This document shows positions 58,469 to 64,000 of a stretch of DNA of 64,000 nucleotides, in pieces; the stretch's first letter is position 1; each line of letters begins with the position of its first letter. A model generated the notes under the pieces. That model worked only from the letters and a program-made list of their open reading frames with translations, made no database searches and was not told the origin of the DNA. The translations under genes were made by a program, and so were the position numbers. Source of the stretch: Siphonodentalium dalli (taxonomy: Eukaryota > Mollusca > Scaphopoda > Gadilida > Siphonodentaliidae); NCBI GenBank assembly GCA_032622095.1, contig CP136066.1, positions 168,404,664 to 168,468,663 of the forward strand, read 5' to 3'.

Positions 58469-59759
58469 GTCCAGTTCAGCGTTTGGTGTTTTGTAATATA
58501 GGCAAATTGTGCAATGCATAGCTTTTCTATATCATGTAAACTCTATCCTATAGCATATTATATCCCATCATATCCTTTGGAACTTTATCGATGTTTTAAA
58601 TGAATAAAAGTAGAAGACAAGTAGGTAAATGAGAAAATGTATTGCTCATAAATATATCGTGGCAGTTGAACTAGACTATGGGACTGAAACGCCATAGAAA
58701 TCCGTTAGCATTGGTCAAGATGATGAACTTTAAAAAAGGATTTTTTTAAATTCTTGTCAAAATTAGCGGCATAAATTGTTAACTGTTGTAAACCACCAAT
58801 ATTATTAACTGTTCCAATCAGTTGAGCAAAGTTATAAATTAATGATATATTTCATATCCAGGGGACTATATACGCAGAACGTAGAGGACATCGCAGTGGT
58901 TTGTTTGATCACAATCTAATAGAAATGTAAAATCCTGCAACACGAAATATATGTTATCCATTCTAGAATATAAAGCTGCTCACTTCATTTCAGGAACATA
59001 CTATGAATGATGCAAGTACAATTGATTCACATGTTGCTTATTAGTATACGGCGATATAAAGTATCTGCATTATAATAAAATACTTCAATCAAATATATAT
59101 TATTCATTATTTTGAAAGTCACAAATGGAGTTGTTCCCAATGATGATTTTTCAGATGAAAGGCTAAATGTTATCAGATTTAATGCATTGGTCTGTTAATA
59201 AATTATGAACATTTTCATTAGACCGATAAGTTCTTATCATATAATAAACAGACTATCGTGTGCTAAAATCCGCGATTGCTGCCGGGCAGGTTGATTAACT
59301 GAAAGATGTCCTACACGATTTGTCAGTTTAATGCATCTGACTCTCCTCGTTACAATAAGTTTATAGAATGCCTGTTTTTGGGACCCACATAGTATGGTCT
59401 GTTTGGGCCATTGTTTTGATTGTTGCCATGTTGCTTTTGGCAGAAAAACATTGACGCGTTGACATGTACATCCTGGATGCGATCTATTTGCGAACGCAAA
59501 CAATCGCGAGTAATATATTTGGACAGTATGAGGTGCAGTCATCAGGGTTTGCTTCTCCCAGTTGATACGCTAGTATATAGCACATCCCTGTTCAAGTGGT
59601 CCTGATAATGTGCTATGATGCTGGTGTGTCCTGCTGAATTGCTATTATGCTGTTAGGGCAATTGAAGTGTTTTTTTGGGGGTTGATTTTCTTTTACTAAA
59701 ACTGCACGTATCGAATGAATGTGTAGCCAATATAAGTAGTGATATATGCTACCATGCGA
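58469..59759. other. Intergenic, no gene recognised
   Basis: A 101-codon minus frame (59542-59237) and others lack domains. No repeat family recognised. Confidence 0.35.
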
Positions 59760-60420
59760 GTTTCCAAAGCTACCAACTAGTTTCATAGGACATCAAATGA
59801 GTGTCCCAAAGCACCTAACGAGTTCGCCAACCATATCCAGAGTGCAAACGACCCAACTAGTAACCAAAACCGACAAGTGAGTATCCCAATCCATACGATT
59901 GGCGTTCCAAATATTGTCCCAAACCATCGGAAGGGTGTCCCAATCCACAATGAATTTCACAAACCACCCAGGTTGACTGAGGTAGGTAGTGTCCTAAACG
60001 ATACGCAACTGGTATCACAGCCCACACATATAGTCCCCCAAACCATGCATCTGGTGTCTCAACCCACCCAATGAGTGTCACAAACCAACAAATTAGTGTC
60101 GCGATCCACTTGATTAATATCTCAATCTATTCAACGAATAGTTCCAAACCACACCGCCGCTGACACCGGTAATGCCCCAGACTAAGCAACCGGTCTTCGA
60201 AACCACACATGTATGACCAAAACCACCAAACATGTGTCCAAACTATCCTGATTGTCCTTAACCATTACATATGTGGTCCAAACCATACAACGAGCACACA
60301 ACAAGTGTGTTAAACCACACAATGACTGTCCAAACAACGCAATGACTGTCTCAAACCACACATTGACTGTACCAAACCATCCTTCGGGTGTCCGAAACCA
60401 CCTGCCAACAACTTGGATCG
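59760..60420 (+). repeat. Degenerate 21-bp minisatellite
   Basis: Unit close to GTGTCCCAAACCACNCAATGA, 21 bp. It is clearest at 60067-60150, where successive units start GTGTCACAAACC, GTGTCGCGATCC, ATATCTCAATCT and ATAGTTCCAAACC. Because 21 is divisible by three, frames stay open on both strands with seven-residue periodicity. I do not read these as genes. Confidence 0.85.
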
Positions 60421-60914
60421 ACCTAATTGCCAGCGTTGTAACACAGCCGACCGCACCTTCAGTTGACTCCTGCCACATGTCTGCAAACTGAGACTAACCA
60501 GGTTTCACGATCATAGGTGTCGCTACCCGCGTGTACAACTACAATAAATACCGGAGTACTTCTGGTGGGGTCCGAATCGCACTAACCACCGGGTATGATT
60601 CTGACCACAATCTCCGAAAAAGTTATTGCATTGTTGACACGAATATTATAATTCCTGATAAGTGTTCCAATTGTTTCGCACTTCTGGTCAAGCCGTTAGT
60701 TATGGCCATATACCATTACCACTATAAACCAATATAATGACGGCGTCCCGGGCGTAATCTCCGTCACGTATAAAACAGCCACAATTTCCTGTGGCATAAA
60801 CCTAGTAACAAAACTCGCGGTGAACGCTGTGGTTGCCACCCCCACCCGGCAACCCACGTTGCCAATTTAACGAGCCTTCACAATTACGAATATTTCCACC
60901 GAGCATAAAATGAC
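60421..60914. other. Intergenic, no gene recognised
   Basis: A 68-codon frame at 60531 has no recognisable features. Confidence 0.35.
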
Positions 60915-61275
60915 AGTTTAAAATACGCACATAATCGACCTATAATGTGATAAAAGGTACATAATGTGATTATTTGATTCTGAAATAAGCAGTTAAAGGA
61001 CTCATGGCCGTTGTTTCGTTTTATGGCGCGGGCCACAATGAAACGACATGTTAAATAGCGTACACCTGCAAAGTCGTGAGTTGGCTTATTTGTGTAATTG
61101 TCCGCACATAATCTGCTTAGAATCGCCTAATTGTGAGTCGGTGATGAGACTAAACCGCTATCAATTTCAGTATAATATCGACACAAATTAGTGGCAATTC
61201 TAAGCATTCTATCTGCCTAAATTAGTTCTATTATAAGCAGATAATGTGCGGATTTTTGGGAGAACAGGCTAGTTT
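60915..61275 (+). mobile_element. Hairpin element family, copy 2
   Basis: Aligns with 43155-43560: TACGCACATAATCGACCTAT, TTGATTCTGAAATAAGCAGT, GGCGCGGGCCACAATGAAAC, the central GCTTAGAATCGCCTAATTGT hairpin (here more degraded) and AGCAGATAATGTGCGGATTT, ending GGGAGAACAGGCT. Confidence 0.8.
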
Positions 61276-61394
61276 TAGATCTTAGATGTCATCACCTGCT
61301 TGTACAACTCAACATGATGAAGTACATCTGGTGAGGCTCAACTCGCAATCGCCACCGATGATTCCTGAAACGTTGCTTGTTGCCTTGCATCAGC

Positions 61395-61490
61395 CTGTTC
61401 CCACGAAAACACGCACATTATTTGTTTAAAATATAACTTGATTTAGGTAGATAATCTGCTAGAATTGTCTCATTTACGATCGAAATACAC
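61395..61490 (-). mobile_element. Hairpin element family, terminal fragment
   Basis: CCTGTTCCCACGAAAACACG, then CACATTATTTGTTTAAAATA and TAGGTAGATAATCTGCT match the reverse complement of the right end of 43155-43560. It is truncated at the hairpin. Confidence 0.65.
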
Positions 61491-62258
61491 CACTTGAGTA
61501 TTTTGACTTACTTACAAAGTTCAATATATACTGGATGTAATACATATCACAGATACAATAATATATCAAAGTTATGTTGGTACCCAGTGTTTGCCAATGA
61601 ATCGCTCATTAGAAAATCAGCACACATATCTGAAAGGGGACCCCTATTTTAAAGTGATGTAGAAAAAATTGCTCAAAGCGGATTTTAGCCGATTTTGGAT
61701 ATATTATTCGGGAGATATTCCCGCGTCCAATGACATAAAAATCGCTTCTCTACCAATTTCCTGTAGGTTCACCACGTGTTCCCCTTCTCCGACTATACTA
61801 TATGTCTGTATATACATATAATATACACCATCTTCAGTTTTATCTGTAAATCAGAATAGCTATTTGTTGTCTTGAAATCGGGATTGATAAAAATGATCGT
61901 TTTTGTTGCAATTGTGACCCGGAATAGATTAACCTTCTGTAACAACCGCGTAAACGCCATTAGACACGAATCAAGTTCGTTCGTCGTTTCATCGGTATCA
62001 TGTATGATATGTGTTGATTGTTTAAGATCACTATGCACAGTCACATACCATTTGTGAACTACATTACTTTGTTGCTTACTTAAGGCTAATGACTGCCTGG
62101 TTGTTGTCACATAAATTTAGTGTAACGATTGCGTCCTCACGAAAATGTATATACTAATATATCAGTATACATGTATGTATCATATATGCACGTATATACG
62201 AGTAATTTTCTTGTGCGGTTCATTATCGAAGCGGATACTCTAGAGAATACGTCATACA
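61491..62258. other. Upstream region of the 62259 gene; no promoter element identified
   Basis: AT-rich. A 105-codon minus frame (62110-61793) has no domain. No clear TATA box close to the start at 62259. Confidence 0.35.
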
Positions 62259-62436
62259 ATGTCTACACCGGGGTATGATCTGTCTTTTCTCCACACGTTT
62301 TCACAAGAATGTCACCGTATTGAGTCGAGGGAAGCTCGGGAGGAGGAACTACATTGTCTCGTGCGATATATTCTAGATCTCTATGACGACTCGTCTCCCG
62401 CCTGTTACCCACCCGTTCCAGGAGATCTTGAATCAG
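62259..62436 (+). CDS. First coding exon of an unrecognised gene
   Basis: ATG at 62259 has an A at -3. The exon encodes about 59 residues. It opens MSTPGYDLSFLHTFSQECHR, is rich in charged residues in the middle (ESREAREEELH), then reads LVRYILDLYDD and a short proline-rich part (PPVPGDLES). There is no signal peptide, so the product is probably intracellular. It ends at TCAG|GTAAAC (62436/62437), phase 1. The exon at 63359-63454 begins in the matching phase. The open frame beyond 62436 looks like intron. Protein family not recognised. Confidence 0.6.
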
Positions 62437-63358
62437 GTAAACATGAACGTCGTATTTATTTGAAGTTTGTTTATCGTTTCGTTATTGCCTTATTGGTCAT
62501 CTCATACTTAAAGCGGAACTGTACACAAATTAAGTTATTTATGGGACCATCTTCCACTATACTCAACATAACACATGCAGCAAATTAATGACGTTGAGCC
62601 GGGAATAAATGCTCAATACCCTCATGTACTCTATGAAAATTAGTTTATGGCTCGAGTCATTTTCGAGTGTATTGTGCACTAACCCATGGAGATGTTCCCA
62701 CAACTGACTGGATTTAGATACAGTCCCTCTGACGGTGGGTAAATATGCAATATATATAAATCAGCAAAACAGCACCACGAAGAGGAACGTGGATAAATAG
62801 ATCAACTTGTTTGACATGCGAAATCTCATTATTGGATAGCTATTACTGTTAAAAATAAGAACAAAGTCATTCTATGTTTTCATGTACTTGTTGATCATAA
62901 CAGTTGATGACAGTCGTGATGATTATATCGCATGATCTCATTTCACGAACCCACTCCATGAACCCATTTCATGAACCCACTCCATTAACCCACTTCATGA
63001 ACCCTCTTCGTGAACCCACTTCATGAACCCACTTCGAAGGCATTCAGAAATATATTATATGCATGCATCGGCTCGGGTATTGCTTTGTAGCAATATAGTT
63101 CAGTGATATATAGGGGTCCAAAGGGGATGACATGCACGACCAGTTCAATCCACGTTAATTGAAGGCCTTCCCAGAACCATTCTAATTTGTGTTTATCCTC
63201 TTATTACTTGCCGTGACATCACGAATCGTTCGGACCGAGAACAAGATTATTTCTACTTTGAATTGATTGAGTGGGAATGACAATCCAATCGTAATAGTCA
63301 CCCTTTTATCGTAGCTCATATTGGTATGTGAAACAGTACGCTTTCTCTCTCCTTCCAG
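62437..63358 (+). other. Intron between the two exons
   Basis: It starts GTAAAC and ends CTCTCTCCTTCCAG, a good pyrimidine tract and acceptor. It holds the 13-bp repeat at 62943-63036. Confidence 0.55.
62943..63036 (+). repeat. 13-bp minisatellite, about 7 copies
   Basis: GAACCCACTTCAT, with small changes (ACTCCAT, ATTTCAT, TCTTCGT), is repeated head to tail inside the intron. Confidence 0.88.
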
Positions 63359-63454
63359 ATCTGTCTTTCGGTGAAATTGTTATCCAACATGCCGAGGAAA
63401 GAAAGCCGTTGTCCGAAGTTATCGAAATCTTCGACAGACTGGTGGTAAAGACAG
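63359..63454 (+). CDS. Second coding exon of the same unrecognised gene
   Basis: Acceptor CCTTCCAG|ATC at 63358/63359 and donor GACAG|GTATGA at 63454/63455 bound a 96-bp exon, phase 1 at both ends. Joined to the first exon, the boundary codon becomes GAT (Asp). The exon then reads LSFGEIVIQHAEERKPLSEV and IEIFDRLVVKT. The composition is coding-like, with an amphipathic helical look. The rest of the gene lies beyond the window. No family recognised. Confidence 0.6.
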
Positions 63455-63572
63455 GTATGATGTACGATATGTATGTTTATCATTCCGATACCATCGTCAT
63501 CTTCAATTATAGCTCACTTAAAAACTTAATGCGACGAGCTCAATAATTATGTCGCTTTAATCATACTTTGGT

Positions 63573-63617
63573 GGAGAGAGAGAGAGAGATAGATATAAGA
63601 GAAGAGAGAGAGAGATG
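63573..63617 (+). repeat. (GA)n microsatellite
   Basis: Two GAGAGA runs separated by GATAGATATAAGAGAA. It lies just after the second exon's donor. Confidence 0.9.
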
Positions 63618-64000
63618 GTTTATATACTGGTGATGTTCAAATACCAGGGTATAATTATGCGGTGTCAATGTGATCCAAACCAAGGTGATTTGACATTGTG
63701 TCTGCAAAGATGGGCTGTGTTAGCATTGTAATGAATTTAACCACTTTATACTAAATCATACTCATAGACATAGACCTTCGACATCCCCGGACGATTATTA
63801 AACAGTTCCAATATACTATTACAACTGAATGTGGGCACATCTATTGTAGATAAATGGTTAAAACAAAGCGAATTATTCCCATACATATCTGGGCTTCGCA
63901 TAAAACTATGCACAAGTATATGGACACGTAAACGAGTGCATTTCGAAATCCACCTCCAACAAAATATACTTTCAAGAATTCTTCTTGTAAGAATATATTT
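63618..64000. other. Presumed intron, no exon recognised
   Basis: AT-rich, no supported exon before the window ends. Confidence 0.35.

Noticed and set aside
58207-58521. 104-codon plus and 71-codon minus frames
   Set aside because: Both overlap a SINE copy.
59857-60491. Frames on both strands with seven-residue periodicity
   Set aside because: The 21-bp minisatellite keeps all frames in register. No leader or domain.

Overview
The window looks like gene-poor, AT-rich animal nuclear DNA, most likely from a lophotrochozoan and plausibly a mollusc. The grounds are spliced-exon signals, no bacterial-style gene packing, non-LTR retrotransposon debris, a tRNA-derived SINE with an (AATC)n tail, very many short hairpin/MITE-type elements and several degenerate minisatellites. 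The species assignment is inference. There is no rRNA operon, CRISPR array or prokaryotic operon.

Supported coding content is small. (1) A first exon at 6223-6475 (+) encodes a signal peptide and a cysteine pattern of PAN/apple type, ending at a phase-1 splice donor. (2) A related signal-peptide/PAN-like first exon lies at 56049-56332 (-). It is broken by a one-base frame change, and its signal-peptide half is repeated in a 442-bp tandem duplication (56207-57092). (3) Two exons at 62259-62436 and 63359-63454 (+) have exactly compatible phase-1 junctions and belong to one unrecognised gene that runs off the window. (4) Three compact, unspliced, same-strand ORFs at 21359-23074 (-) are a C2H2 zinc-finger protein, a basic nuclear-type protein and a single-pass membrane protein. 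They look like a virus-like or Maverick/Polinton-like block, next to partial duplications of their own 5' region at 20.1-21.2 kb.

Mobile-element layer: degraded minus-strand LINE reverse transcriptases at 8.16-9.22 kb and 11.88-12.60 kb; one SINE with a perfect 13-bp target duplication (33.48-33.80 kb) and a second copy lacking box B (58.2 kb); a 520-bp PIF/Harbinger-like MITE flanked by TTA (24832-25351); a TTAA-flanked MITE family with inner end AGGTACTCAATCC (four copies); a second TTAA-flanked, hairpin-rich family with CCCTTTAC-type ends (five copies); a hairpin family at 43.2, 53.5, 60.9 and 61.4 kb; a GATTCGTCATCTC-ended family at 45-46.8 kb; and a foldback element at 3.07-4.56 kb.

Tandem-repeat layer: a 2.6-kb mosaic array of 33/35/43-bp units (12.89-15.5 kb), a 41-bp minisatellite (10.03-10.37 kb), a nucleosome-length ~150-bp degenerate array (29.2-30.9 kb), a 26-bp array (36.6-37.1 kb), a 21-bp array (59.8-60.4 kb) and a 13-bp array (62.94-63.04 kb). 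Long open frames inside these arrays are repeat artefacts.
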